Assembly: GCF_014269035.2 (NCBI RefSeq)
Contig: NZ_JABWRP020000012.1
Coordinates: forward strand, 140,388 to 204,387
Direction of reading: 5' to 3'
DNA: 64,000 bases
Source: Pseudomonas vlassakiae
GTDB taxonomy: Bacteria > Pseudomonadota > Gammaproteobacteria > Pseudomonadales > Pseudomonadaceae
In this document: piece by piece, positions 1 to 7,995 of the stretch
Numbering within the stretch: position 1 is the stretch's first letter
Layout of the letters: the number at the start of each line of letters is the position of its first letter
Position numbers and translations under genes: made by a program
The notes under the pieces: generated by a model
What the model was told of the DNA's origin: nothing
What the model saw: the letters and a program-made list of their open reading frames with translations, nothing else
The model's database searches: none

Positions 1-1642
1 AACTCACGGCAGAACCCGCCCCCTGCTTGAGGCGCTGGATCATCTGCTGCACTTCATCGGTGGACAGCTGTGTACGCCGGGCCAACGTCCGCACTTCGTC
101 GGCCACCACGGCAAATCCACGGCCCATCTCCCCTGCCCTGGCCGCCTCGATGGCAGCGTTCAGCGCCAACAGGTTGGTCTGTTCGGAAATACTGCGAATC
201 ACCGCCAACACCTGGTCGATCGAGGCCACTTCATCGGCCAACTGGCTGACCGCATCGGCAGCCTTGCCGATATCCCCGGACATGCCCTCGATTCCCTGGA
301 TCGAGCGCCGTACCACTTCGCGCGCCTGCAGGGCCTCATCCCGCGCCGATTGCGATGCCTGCGCCGCATCGCCAGCATTGCGGGCGATGTCTTGTACCGT
401 CAGGCCCATCTCGTGCACGGCGGTGGCGACCATCTCGGTCATTTCCTGCTGCCGACCAGAGCGCTCGGCGGTGTTATTCACCACCTGGGTCACCTGCTCT
501 ACTGACTGGTGCAGGCGTTCGCTGGTGCGCAACACTTCGCCGATCAGGCCACGCTGGCTGTCGAGGAAGCGATTGAAGCCACGGGCCAGATCGCCCAGTT
601 CATCCTGACGGGCATCGTCCAGCCGGTGGCTGAGGTCGCCACCGCCACTGCCGATCTGGACCAGCGCGGCGGTGACGCGGCGGATCGGGCGCACCAGGCC
701 ACGCGCCAGCAGCACCACCAGCAGCAGCGACACAAGGGCCACGCTGCCGCCGACCAGGCTGGTCAGCCCCACCGTCTGGTGCATCTGCGCGTAAATTTCC
801 TCCTCCGGTACCTCGGCCACCAGGGTCCAGTTGAGGTCGCGCAGAGGCAGGCCGAGCGCCAGGTAGCTTTCACCGTCGCGGTTGAAGCGGCTACTGCGCA
901 GGCTTTCACCACCGGTCATCACCGCCTTGGCAGCTTCTGCGCCGAGTTGTTCGGCGAGCTGACGCTTGCCGCTGAAGGCCGCGTCCGGGTGCACCTGGAT
1001 CAGGCCGTCATTGCGCACCAGGAAGACTCTGCCGTGCTCGCCGAAACTGAAGTCGTGGATGCGTTTCGACAGTTCGGTCATGCGCAGGCCCATGCCGGCC
1101 ACGCCAACCAGCTTGCCGGCCTTTTCCACGCGGTAGTCGATGAACAATGCCAGTTCACCCGTGGCGTGATCGATGTCGATATTCACCAGGCGTTCGGCGC
1201 CGCTATCGATGTAGCCGTAGAACCATTTGTCATTGGGGTTGCCGCGGCTGAGCACACGATCCAGGCCATTCTCGTTGTAGTAGTTGCCCGTTTCGGTCGA
1301 GGCGAACAACGTGGTGAACGCATGGTTGCGTTGCTTGGCGGCCTGCAGGTATTCGAGGAATTGCGGGGCTTGAGCGGGGTCTTCGCCAGCGGCAAGCCAA
1401 TCGCGCAGCAGCGTATTACCGGCAATGTCGGCGGCCGCCACCAGAGGCTGGCCGAGCATGCGCTCGATGTCATTGCGGATGGCTTCGATGCTGGCCGGCA
1501 ATGCGGTGTCGACCAGGTAACGTTCGGTCAGGCGGTTGAGTGCCACCGTGAAGATGATCACCACCACCAGGATGCTCGCCAGCAGGGCGGCGCCCATGCT
1601 TGCAATCAATTGCCACTGGATGCTCTTACGCCAGATACGCAT
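1..1642 (-). CDS. Methyl-accepting chemotaxis protein, double-Cache type, 3' end cut off by the window (possible McpH ortholog)
   Basis: Chemoreceptor that senses a periplasmic ligand and controls CheA. Reading from the ATG at 1642, a short basic N-terminus is followed by a membrane segment (about residues 11-30). A long periplasmic region of about 240 residues has double-Cache character (KWFYGYI, then NIDIDHATGELALFIDYRV). A second membrane segment, a HAMP linker (LVRPIRRV) and the signalling domain follow, with the hairpin tip EQTNLLALNAAIEAARAGE. The frame stays open to base 1, so the last methylation helix and the stop lie outside the window. By recalled gene order this corresponds to P. 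putida McpH, a purine-sensing receptor, but I did not verify the ligand-binding residues. The domain call is secure and the ligand is inference. Confidence 0.9.
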   Translation of the reverse strand, partial: MRIWRKSIQWQLIASMGAALLASILVVVIIFTVALNRLTERYLVDTALPASIEAIRNDIERMLGQPLVAAADIAGNTLLRDWLAAGEDPAQAPQFLEYLQAAKQRNHAFTTLFASTETGNYYNENGLDRVLSRGNPNDKWFYGYIDSGAERLVNIDIDHATGELALFIDYRVEKAGKLVGVAGMGLRMTELSKRIHDFSFGEHGRVFLVRNDGLIQVHPDAAFSGKRQLAEQLGAEAAKAVMTGGESLRSSRFNRDGESYLALGLPLRDLNWTLVAEVPEEEIYAQMHQTVGLTSLVGGSVALVSLLLVVLLARGLVRPIRRVTAALVQIGSGGGDLSHRLDDARQDELGDLARGFNRFLDSQRGLIGEVLRTSERLHQSVEQVTQVVNNTAERSGRQQEMTEMVATAVHEMGLTVQDIARNAGDAAQASQSARDEALQAREVVRRSIQGIEGMSGDIGKAADAVSQLADEVASIDQVLAVIRSISEQTNLLALNAAIEAARAGEMGRGFAVVADEVRTLARRTQLSTDEVQQMIQRLKQGAGSAVS

Positions 1643-1750
1643 GCCCCTGCTCCCCGCTAATTATTGTTTTGCGGGAAGTGTATACACTTGCGTATTCAGT
1701 TAATCCAGTGATCTGGAACAATGGGGCCGCAACGCGACCCCGAAGATGCG

Positions 1751-2053
1751 TCAGGACTCAGCGATTGTCTTGACGATGGCGTCCACCGTGGCGTCGATCT
1801 GCGCCTGGGTACGCTCGAGGGTCTGCTGATGTTCCTTTTGCAGTTCGACCTGCTTGGAACACAGGTTCAGCGCGGCCAGCACCAGCAGCTTGTCGCCGAT
1901 CAGGGTCGGGTACTGGCGTTTGGTCTCGCTCAGCGCGGTGTTGAGCATCCGCACGGCCTGGGCCAGGGTTTCTTCCTGGCCTGCGGGCGCCTTGATCGAA
2001 TAGTCGCTGCCAAGAATCGACACGACATTGATCGGCTGCGCTTGCAGTCTCAT
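1751..2053 (-). CDS. zapA: ZapA-like cell division protein (paralog-type)
   Basis: A 100-residue ZapA-family protein. ZapA binds and crosslinks FtsZ filaments at the division ring. The N-terminal globular part (NVVSILGSDYSIKAP, then LLVLAALNLCSKQ) and the C-terminal coiled coil fit the family in length and layout. Its ATG overlaps the stop of the upstream coiled-coil gene (ATGA), so the two are co-transcribed. The sequence differs clearly from the canonical Pseudomonas ZapA as I recall it (VQILDKEYCI type, encoded next to 6S RNA and fau). No 6S RNA is visible in the 108 bases downstream. It is therefore probably a second, divergent ZapA. Family membership is fairly sure, the exact role is inferred. 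Confidence 0.8.
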   Translation of the reverse strand: MRLQAQPINVVSILGSDYSIKAPAGQEETLAQAVRMLNTALSETKRQYPTLIGDKLLVLAALNLCSKQVELQKEHQQTLERTQAQIDATVDAIVKTIAES

Positions 2054-2280
2054 GCGCCGACGACGCCAGCGCTGGCGCGGTCAACCAGCGCCTGGATGCG
2101 CGCGGCGGTGGCGCCGTGCTTCTCTTCCTGCTCCATCAGCGACAGTTGCAGGGTTTCGTTTTCTTCCTTGGCCTGGGCCAGTGCCTGGTCGAGGGCGGTG
2201 TTCTGCTCGGTGAGTTGAGCGTTTTTCTGCATCAGGTCGCTGACCAGTTGCTCGAGTTGATTCAGGGAGGCTTCCAGCAT
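2050..2280 (-). CDS. Small coiled-coil protein, TIGR02449 family (ZapB-like)
   Basis: A 76-residue, almost entirely heptad-patterned protein (LEASLNQLEQLVSDLMQKN onward) with no signal peptide or membrane segment. It matches the small coiled-coil proteins encoded just upstream of zapA in pseudomonads (TIGR02449), which resemble ZapB. The stop overlaps the start of the zapA-like gene by an ATGA, which indicates translational coupling and a joint role at the division ring. The start is the only in-frame ATG before the coil. A function in FtsZ-ring organisation is inferred from the partner gene. Confidence 0.75.
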   Translation of the reverse strand: MLEASLNQLEQLVSDLMQKNAQLTEQNTALDQALAQAKEENETLQLSLMEQEEKHGATAARIQALVDRASAGVVGA

Positions 2281-2555
2281 GGGTCTATCTCGGGTTGTTG
2301 CAAAGGGCGCACACGATAAAGAAAAGCGTGAGCCCCCGCCATTAAATATCGGATTCTCAAGGTTTCTAACCCGCAGATTGACAGGGTATCTGGCCCCTTG
2401 TTCCGACCTGGGTCAACCGCCGGTCAGGTAATGGGCCAGCGCGCTGAAAAGTTTCATGGGGTCATCCTCAAGACTGTTCAGTCACGACCGATAGACAGGT
2501 AGGTCATATTCCGTCGCATGGACCGCGCCACCCCACCCCAGCCTGGACTCTCTCC
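2281..2555. promoter_or_regulatory. Divergent intergenic region between the zapA-like pair and an MCP gene
   Basis: This 275-base gap must carry promoters in both directions. I see no clean consensus hexamers. On the minus strand a tiny ATG reading frame (2457 to 2413, 14 codons, peptide beginning MKLFSALAHY) has a GAGGAT Shine-Dalgarno-like stretch just upstream; it is discussed as a finding and is not annotated as a gene. No match to 6S RNA was recognised. Confidence 0.4.
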
Positions 2556-4181
2556 ATGTCACTACGCAACATGAACATTGCACCGCGCGCGTTGCTCGGG
2601 TTCGCTCTGATCGGCGCGCTCATGCTCGGCCTCGGTATCTTCTCGCTCATGCAGATGGGCAACATCCGACAGGCCGGCGTAACCATTGAAGTCAACAGCG
2701 TGCCCAGCATCAAGACGCTCGACGAACTGGCTGCGCTCAACCTGCGCCTGCGCTCGTTGTCCTACCGGCTGCTGCTCAACCGCGAAGCGGAAACCCAGCG
2801 CGACACCCTCAACCTGCTGGACCAGCGCAACGCCCAGATCGACCGCGCCCGCCAGGCCTACCTGCCAATGATCACCGCAGCCGACGAGCGTGCCGCCTTC
2901 GAGCAGTACACCCAGCTGCTCAATCAGTACCGCCAGCTCGAGTCGCGCATGCGCAGCCTGAGCCAGGCCGACCGCCTCGACGAATTGCGTGACTTGCTCA
3001 ACCGCGACCTGCTGGCCAATTCCGAGCAGATCAACAAGGTCATGGAGACCCTGGTGCAGATCAACACGGAGCAGACCCGCGCCACCAACGCAACCGCCGC
3101 CCAGCAGTACGACACCGCGTTCGCCCTGGTAATCGGCCTGTTGATTGCCGCCACGGCGCTGACCTTCCTCTGCGCCTTCCTGCTGACCCGCAGCATCGTC
3201 AAGCCGATCGAAGAAGCGCTGCAGGCCGCCGAGCAGGTGGCCGACGGCGACCTGACCAAAGTCATCCGCGCCGAAGGCAGCGACGAAGCAGCCCGCCTGC
3301 AGCGCGCCATGGCGCGCATGCAGGACAAGCTGCGCGACACCCTGCAACTGATCGCCGGTTCCGCCACCCAGCTGGCCTCCGCAGCCGAGGAATTGAACTG
3401 CGTCACCGACGAAAGCGCACGCGGCCTGCAGCAGCAGAACAACGAAATCGAACAGGCGGCTACTGCCGTCACCGAGATGACCAGTGCCGTGGAAGAAGTG
3501 GCGCGCAACGCGGTCAGCACTTCGGAAGCGTCAAGCGAAGCCAGCCGTTCCGCCGGCGACGGTCGTGACCTGGTCATGGAAACCGTGGGTGCCATCGAGC
3601 GCATGAGCGGCGACGTACAAGCCACCGCCAGGCTGATCACCCACCTGGCCGAACAGTCGCGTGATATCGGCAAGGTGCTCGACGTGATCCGCGGCCTGGC
3701 CGACCAGACCAACCTGCTGGCGCTGAACGCGGCGATCGAAGCGGCGCGTGCCGGTGAGGCCGGGCGGGGGTTTGCCGTGGTGGCGGATGAAGTGCGGGCG
3801 CTGGCGCACCGCACCCAGCAGTCGACCAGCGAGATCGAGCGCATGATCGGCAGCATCCAGGGCGGTACCGAAGAGGCGGTGGAATCGATGCGCACCAGCA
3901 CCGAGCGCGCCGAATCGACGCTGAATATCGCCAAGGGTGCGGGCATGGCGCTGGATACCATTGCCGGGGCTGTGGCGCAGATCAACGAGCGTAACCTGGT
4001 CATTGCCAGTGCAGCGGAAGAGCAGGCTCAGGTGGCGCGTGAAGTGGATCGCAACCTGGTGAACATCAATGACCTGTCGGTGCAGAGTGCGACCGGGGCG
4101 CATCAGACCAGCGCAGCGAGTGCCGAGCTGTCGCGCCTGGCCGTTGACCTGAACGGGTTGGTGGCGCGCTTCCGTACCTGA
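2556..4181 (+). CDS. Methyl-accepting chemotaxis protein with a four-helix-bundle sensor domain
   Basis: A 541-residue transmembrane chemoreceptor. A first membrane segment lies at about residues 11-33. A periplasmic, helix-rich domain of about 155 residues follows (LNLRLRSLSYRLLLNRE and so on), typical of four-helix-bundle ligand-binding domains. A second membrane segment sits at about 190-211, then HAMP (RSIVKPIEEALQAAEQVADG) and a cytoplasmic signalling domain with the tip QTNLLALNAAIEAARAGEAGRG and flanking methylation helices. It has the usual length for this class. The first ATG is used; a second at codon 6 is possible. The ligand cannot be told from sequence. It stands alone, followed by a REP pair that separates it from convergent gbcB. 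Confidence 0.93.
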   Translation: MSLRNMNIAPRALLGFALIGALMLGLGIFSLMQMGNIRQAGVTIEVNSVPSIKTLDELAALNLRLRSLSYRLLLNREAETQRDTLNLLDQRNAQIDRARQAYLPMITAADERAAFEQYTQLLNQYRQLESRMRSLSQADRLDELRDLLNRDLLANSEQINKVMETLVQINTEQTRATNATAAQQYDTAFALVIGLLIAATALTFLCAFLLTRSIVKPIEEALQAAEQVADGDLTKVIRAEGSDEAARLQRAMARMQDKLRDTLQLIAGSATQLASAAEELNCVTDESARGLQQQNNEIEQAATAVTEMTSAVEEVARNAVSTSEASSEASRSAGDGRDLVMETVGAIERMSGDVQATARLITHLAEQSRDIGKVLDVIRGLADQTNLLALNAAIEAARAGEAGRGFAVVADEVRALAHRTQQSTSEIERMIGSIQGGTEEAVESMRTSTERAESTLNIAKGAGMALDTIAGAVAQINERNLVIASAAEEQAQVAREVDRNLVNINDLSVQSATGAHQTSAASAELSRLAVDLNGLVARFRT

Positions 4182-4210
4182 CGTCAAGAAACCGGGGCCG
4201 CTTTGCGGCC

Positions 4211-4275
4211 CATCGCGGCTGAAGGCCGCTCCTGCAAGAGAACGCGTAACCCTGCAGGAGCGGCCTTCAGCCCCG
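4211..4275. repeat. Inverted REP pair between convergent MCP and gbcB
   Basis: Two head-to-head copies of a REP unit: CATCGCGGCTGAAGGCCGCT at 4211 and its complement ending at 4272. They can fold into a long stem and probably act as a bidirectional transcription barrier between the two convergent genes. The same family recurs throughout the window. Confidence 0.8.
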
Positions 4276-4286
4276 GCAATCTCGGA

Positions 4287-5393
4287 TCAGTAATCGATCC
4301 GCACATCCCCCTTCGGCACACTGCAGCACGACAGGATGTAGCCCTCGGCTTCGTCGTCCTCGGTAATCCCGCCGTTGTGTTCCATCTCCACTTCGCCGCC
4401 CAGCTTGAGCACCTTGCAGGTCCCGCAGATGCCCATGCCACAGGCTTTCGGGATCATCAGGCCAACCTTCGCCGCCGCCGCATGCACGGTTTCGCCCGGG
4501 GCGACGCGGATGCTTTTCTCGCTGCCGATGAACTCCACCAGGTTGAGGTCCGAAGCATCCACTTCCGGTGCGTCGGCCGCCTGCTCGGCATGCTCCACCG
4601 CATCGGCCTTGGCCTCAGGGGGCGTCGCGCCGAACGACTCCTCGTGGTAGTTCTTCATGTCGAAGCCGACCGCTTCGAGCATGCGCTTGACCGCTGTCAT
4701 GTAAGGCGTCGGGCCGCAGCAGAACACCACACGCTCCATGTAGTCCGGCGCAATCAGCTCCATCAGGCGCTGGTTGAGATAACCGCGGTAGCCCGCCCAA
4801 GGTTCACCCAGCCCATGCTTCTCGCAGATGATGTGCAGGCTGAAGTTGGGAATGCGCGACGCCATCTGTTCCAGCTCGCGGTGGTAGATGATGTCCTTCG
4901 GCGAACGGGCGCTGTGCACGAACACCATGTCGACGTTGGCGTTGGTGTCGTAGAACCAGCGCGCCATCGACATTACCGGGGTGATGCCCACGCCACCGGA
5001 GAGGTACAAGACCTTGCCCGCCGGGAAGTCGATGGCGTTGAACAGCCCCACCGGGCCGTGCACCGGCAGCTCGGCGCCTTCGTGCATGGTGTCGTGGAGG
5101 AAGTTGGACACCAACCCGCCCGGCACGCGCTTGACGGTGATCGAGAAGCTGTAGGGCACCGACGGCGAGCTGGAGATAGTGTAAGAGCGCATCACCGGCT
5201 TGCCTTCGATCTCCAGCTCCAGGGTGACGAACTGCCCGGGCTTGAAGAAGAACATGATTGGCTGGTCGGCCATGAAGCAGAACGTGCGCACGTCCCAGGT
5301 CTCCTGGATGACCTTGACGCAGCGCACGATGTGGCGGCCATTGGCCCAGGTCTGGGTGGTGACCGGATTGAGGAAGGTATCGGACATGTTCAT
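4287..5393 (-). CDS. gbcB: Glycine betaine monooxygenase, reductase subunit GbcB
   Basis: The 368-residue electron-transfer subunit passes electrons from NAD(P)H through FAD and a 2Fe-2S cluster to the Rieske oxygenase GbcA, which demethylates glycine betaine to dimethylglycine. The flavin-binding motif is RSYTISSS at about residue 69 and the nucleotide-binding motif GGVGITPVMSM at about 133. A linker of low conservation (about 250-280) leads to a C-terminal plant-type ferredoxin domain with Cys318, Cys323, Cys326 (CGMGICGTC) and a final Cys near 356. It is divergent from gbcA across a shared promoter region. Two close ATGs exist at the start (MNM); the first is used. The pairing with gbcA makes the assignment firm. 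Confidence 0.95.
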   Translation of the reverse strand: MNMSDTFLNPVTTQTWANGRHIVRCVKVIQETWDVRTFCFMADQPIMFFFKPGQFVTLELEIEGKPVMRSYTISSSPSVPYSFSITVKRVPGGLVSNFLHDTMHEGAELPVHGPVGLFNAIDFPAGKVLYLSGGVGITPVMSMARWFYDTNANVDMVFVHSARSPKDIIYHRELEQMASRIPNFSLHIICEKHGLGEPWAGYRGYLNQRLMELIAPDYMERVVFCCGPTPYMTAVKRMLEAVGFDMKNYHEESFGATPPEAKADAVEHAEQAADAPEVDASDLNLVEFIGSEKSIRVAPGETVHAAAAKVGLMIPKACGMGICGTCKVLKLGGEVEMEHNGGITEDDEAEGYILSCCSVPKGDVRIDY

Positions 5394-5682
5394 CTCCAGC
5401 GGCCGATTCTGGCCCTTTTCATGGCTCCGATAATGCGCATCCCGTGAGCGACGTACATTCCTGCCAGCGACATCGGCGTGCTTATCGCGACCAGCCCCGC
5501 GCTACAAGGGCTGGCGCGTCGTAATTCAAATCGGCCATGTCGCCCATGGATACGGTTCGTGGCGTCTTCGGACGCACACTCCACGGCAAAACAACCAGCT
5601 GTTTGCTGACAAGCAGCCTTGCGGCACCACAACAACGATTAGCCACCTTTTGCCGGCCGCACACGGCCCCGAGGAATCAACG
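5394..5682. promoter_or_regulatory. Divergent gbcB/gbcA promoter region
   Basis: This 289-base spacer separates the two subunit genes and should carry promoters in both directions. In pseudomonads these genes are activated by GbdR in response to glycine betaine and dimethylglycine. A TGGATACG element at about 5548 resembles the core of the direct repeats upstream of cbcX, but a second copy at 21-bp spacing is not clear, so I do not call an operator. An inverted repeat CCAGCCC/GGGCTGG lies at 5491-5514. Confidence 0.5.
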
Positions 5683-6975
5683 ATGGACGTCACCGCAACC
5701 CTGAGCCTGGGCGATCCACTGGAACCTGCACGCAAGGCCACCGCCGAAATGCTGCAGACCCGCGAGCGCACCTACTCGCTGCCCCAGCCGTTCTACACCG
5801 ACGAGCGTCTGTTCCAGATCGACATGCAGGAGATCTTCCAGAAGGAATGGCTGATCGCCGGCATGACCTGCGAGATCCCGGCCAAGGGCAACTACATCAC
5901 CCTGCAGATCGGCAACAACCCGATCCTCGTGGTACGGGGTGCCGAAGGCAAGGTGCACGCCTTCCATAACGTTTGCCGCCACCGCGGTTCGCGTCTGTGC
6001 GTGAGCGACAAGGGCAAGGTGGCCAAGCTGGTCTGCCACTACCACCAGTGGACCTACGAGCTGGACGGTCGCCTGCTGTTCGCCGGCACCGAAATGGGCG
6101 CCGATTTCGACATGAAGCAATACGGCCTCAAGCCTGTGCACGTGAAGGTATCTGGCGGCTACATCTTCATCAGCCTGGCGGAAAACCCGCCTGCCATCGA
6201 CGAGTTCCTGGCCACCCTGGACCACTACATGGAACCGTACGACATGGAGAACACCAAGGTGGCGGTGCAGACCACCTTGATGGAAAAGGCCAACTGGAAG
6301 CTGGTGCTGGAAAACAACCGCGAGTGCTACCACTGCTCCGGTTCGCACCCGGAGTTGCTGCAGACCCTGCTGGAATGGGACGACACCAACGACCCGCGCG
6401 CCGACCAGGCCTTCAAGGACCATGTAGCGGCCTCCGCCGCCGCCTGGGAAGCCGAGAAGATCCCGTACCTGCACAAGAGCCACGGCCTGCGTAACCGCAT
6501 CGTGCGCATGCCGCTGCTCAAGGGCACCGTGTCGATGACCATGGACGGCAAGCAGGCCTGCCAGAAGCTGATGGGCCGCATCAAGAATCCAGACCTGGGC
6601 TCGATGCGCATCCTGCACCTGCCGCACTCGTGGAACCACTGCATGGGCGACCACATGATCGTGTTCACCGTGTGGCCGATCAGTGCCCAGGAAACCATGG
6701 TCACCACCAAATGGCTGGTGCACAAGGACGCTGTCGAGGGTGTGGATTACGACCCTGAACACATGCGCAAGGTGTGGGACGCCACCAACGACCAGGACCG
6801 CCGCCTGGCCGAAGAGAACCAGCGCGGGATCAACTCCACCGCGTACCAGCCAGGGCCGTACTCGAAGACTTACGAGTTTGGCGTAGTCAACTTCATCGAC
6901 TGGTACAGCCAGCGGGTGTTGAACAACCTCGGAGCGGAGCCGGCGCCGTATCTCAAGGAAGTGCAGGCGCAGTAA
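5683..6975 (+). CDS. gbcA: Glycine betaine monooxygenase, Rieske oxygenase subunit GbcA
   Basis: A 430-residue ring-hydroxylating-type oxygenase that, with GbcB, converts glycine betaine to dimethylglycine and formaldehyde. The Rieske 2Fe-2S ligands are clear: Cys98-x-His100 (CRHRG) and Cys118-x2-His121 (CHYHQW). The mononuclear iron site follows in ENNRECYHCSGSH, with His217 and His222. The ATG at 5683 is chosen because GAGG lies just upstream; an earlier in-frame TTG at 5650 lacks this support and adds residues not expected in the family. The gene is divergent from gbcB. The product is cytoplasmic and the length is typical. Confidence 0.96.
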   Translation: MDVTATLSLGDPLEPARKATAEMLQTRERTYSLPQPFYTDERLFQIDMQEIFQKEWLIAGMTCEIPAKGNYITLQIGNNPILVVRGAEGKVHAFHNVCRHRGSRLCVSDKGKVAKLVCHYHQWTYELDGRLLFAGTEMGADFDMKQYGLKPVHVKVSGGYIFISLAENPPAIDEFLATLDHYMEPYDMENTKVAVQTTLMEKANWKLVLENNRECYHCSGSHPELLQTLLEWDDTNDPRADQAFKDHVAASAAAWEAEKIPYLHKSHGLRNRIVRMPLLKGTVSMTMDGKQACQKLMGRIKNPDLGSMRILHLPHSWNHCMGDHMIVFTVWPISAQETMVTTKWLVHKDAVEGVDYDPEHMRKVWDATNDQDRRLAEENQRGINSTAYQPGPYSKTYEFGVVNFIDWYSQRVLNNLGAEPAPYLKEVQAQ

Positions 6976-6985
6976 GCTGATCAGA

Positions 6986-7012
6986 TCCAGGGGCGGCGAC
7001 TGCCGCCCTGGA
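6986..7012. terminator. Hairpin after gbcA
   Basis: An almost perfect inverted repeat (TCCAGGGGCGGC, loop GACT, GCCGCCCTGGA) lies 10 bases after the gbcA stop and before the convergent rhs-tip gene. It lacks a clear T run on either strand, so it may stabilise mRNA ends or act with Rho and not as a canonical intrinsic terminator. Confidence 0.5.
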
Positions 7013-7023
7013 CACAGTGCACG

Positions 7024-7917
7024 TCAGAGACGGGTATCTTGTGCATCAGAGGGCCTGGGCCTGGTCCTGATCGTGATTACAACTTCCCGGCCCTGGGCAA
7101 TGGACGCTATTGAGCGTCCGATCACGCGCGCAGTACTAAGCAAGGGTGACCCTACTCGTGCCACTGCGTTTCCTGCCAGATCAAAGCCGCTCGCCCTCGC
7201 AGTGCCTCTTACGGCCAGCATCAGAAAATCCAGGGTGGAGTCTGAGCTGCGCCACAGCTGACCGATCCGTCCGGGAAGTTCAGCATAAGAAAGAGTGCTG
7301 CCCGTTCCACTGGCCATTGCAAACAGGCTGCTGGGCGGAACCGGCGACAAGGCCGCCGGAGACTGTAGCATTTCCGAAACGGTCGTTACGCGAGTCCCCA
7401 AGGAAAGGCCATACCCCCAGAAGTCACCAATCATCGCGCCTCGGGCTACTGCAGATTGATTGCCACCCTGCACTGCCTCCATGCCTCGAACAATGGTGTT
7501 GGTAACGCCCAATACACCATTACCTGCGTAGAGTGCTTGAACCGCATAGCCCACCGCATCACCAGCCGTAATCGACTGATCAGGCACGCTGCTCTGCTTG
7601 ATGATCGATACTTTCTTGCCCTTGATCGCCAGGGAAGCCTCACCTGAAGGGTCTACCCGATTCACCGGATCGCCCGCGCAATAGGCGTAGCTATTTCTAC
7701 CCCCCTTATCAAAAGGGCTAAGGCGGTCGGAGCTACACAACCTCATCAAGGTTGGGTTGTAGGCGCGACGACCGTTGCCCAAGAGGTAACAGCCGCTGAT
7801 GTGATCAAGATGAGCGCCAGCGAATGACTGCCAAGGCCCTCCGACAGGGCTGAAGGCGCCATAAGGGGAATAACTGCGATGCAGGTCAGATCTGATCGAC
7901 GTTTCGATACTCATCAT
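7024..7917 (-). CDS. Orphan RHS-repeat-associated core domain protein
   Basis: A 297-residue protein consisting of only the end of an Rhs polypeptide. Residues about 16-95 carry the hyperconserved core (SPYG near the start, GNGRRAYNPTLMRL, then SYAYCAGDPVNRVDPSG). A unique tail of about 200 residues rich in Gly/Ala/Ser follows, with hydrophobic stretches. Full Rhs proteins exceed 1000 residues and this lacks the YD-repeat shell, so it is an orphan tip of the kind frequent in P. putida genomes. No toxin motif is recognised in the tail and no immunity gene follows within the 48 bases before the gbcA hairpin. It interrupts an otherwise purely catabolic cluster and its upstream DNA is AT-richer than its neighbours, consistent with acquisition or local recombination. 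Confidence 0.8.
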   Translation of the reverse strand: MMSIETSIRSDLHRSYSPYGAFSPVGGPWQSFAGAHLDHISGCYLLGNGRRAYNPTLMRLCSSDRLSPFDKGGRNSYAYCAGDPVNRVDPSGEASLAIKGKKVSIIKQSSVPDQSITAGDAVGYAVQALYAGNGVLGVTNTIVRGMEAVQGGNQSAVARGAMIGDFWGYGLSLGTRVTTVSEMLQSPAALSPVPPSSLFAMASGTGSTLSYAELPGRIGQLWRSSDSTLDFLMLAVRGTARASGFDLAGNAVARVGSPLLSTARVIGRSIASIAQGREVVITIRTRPRPSDAQDTRL

Positions 7918-7995
7918 GGCCCCCTGGAGGATTCACCTCTAACGCTAGCACTCGGGCAAGCCTTCAGGAACTAGCAGAATTAACAGGGTTGGAAA

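Noticed and set aside
2281..2555. 6S RNA next to the zapA-like gene
   Set aside because: The canonical locus has 6S RNA downstream of zapA; here only 108 bases follow the gene and neither flank shows the long bulged stem of 6S RNA.
5548..5576. TGGATACG near gbcA as a GbdR operator
   Set aside because: Only one half-site resembles the cbcX repeats; the second copy is poor and at 22-23 bp, so evidence is too weak for a feature.
7024..7917. Rhs-tip gene as a toxin with a linked immunity gene
   Set aside because: No toxin motif is visible in the tail and no open frame fits in the 48 bases downstream before the gbcA hairpin.
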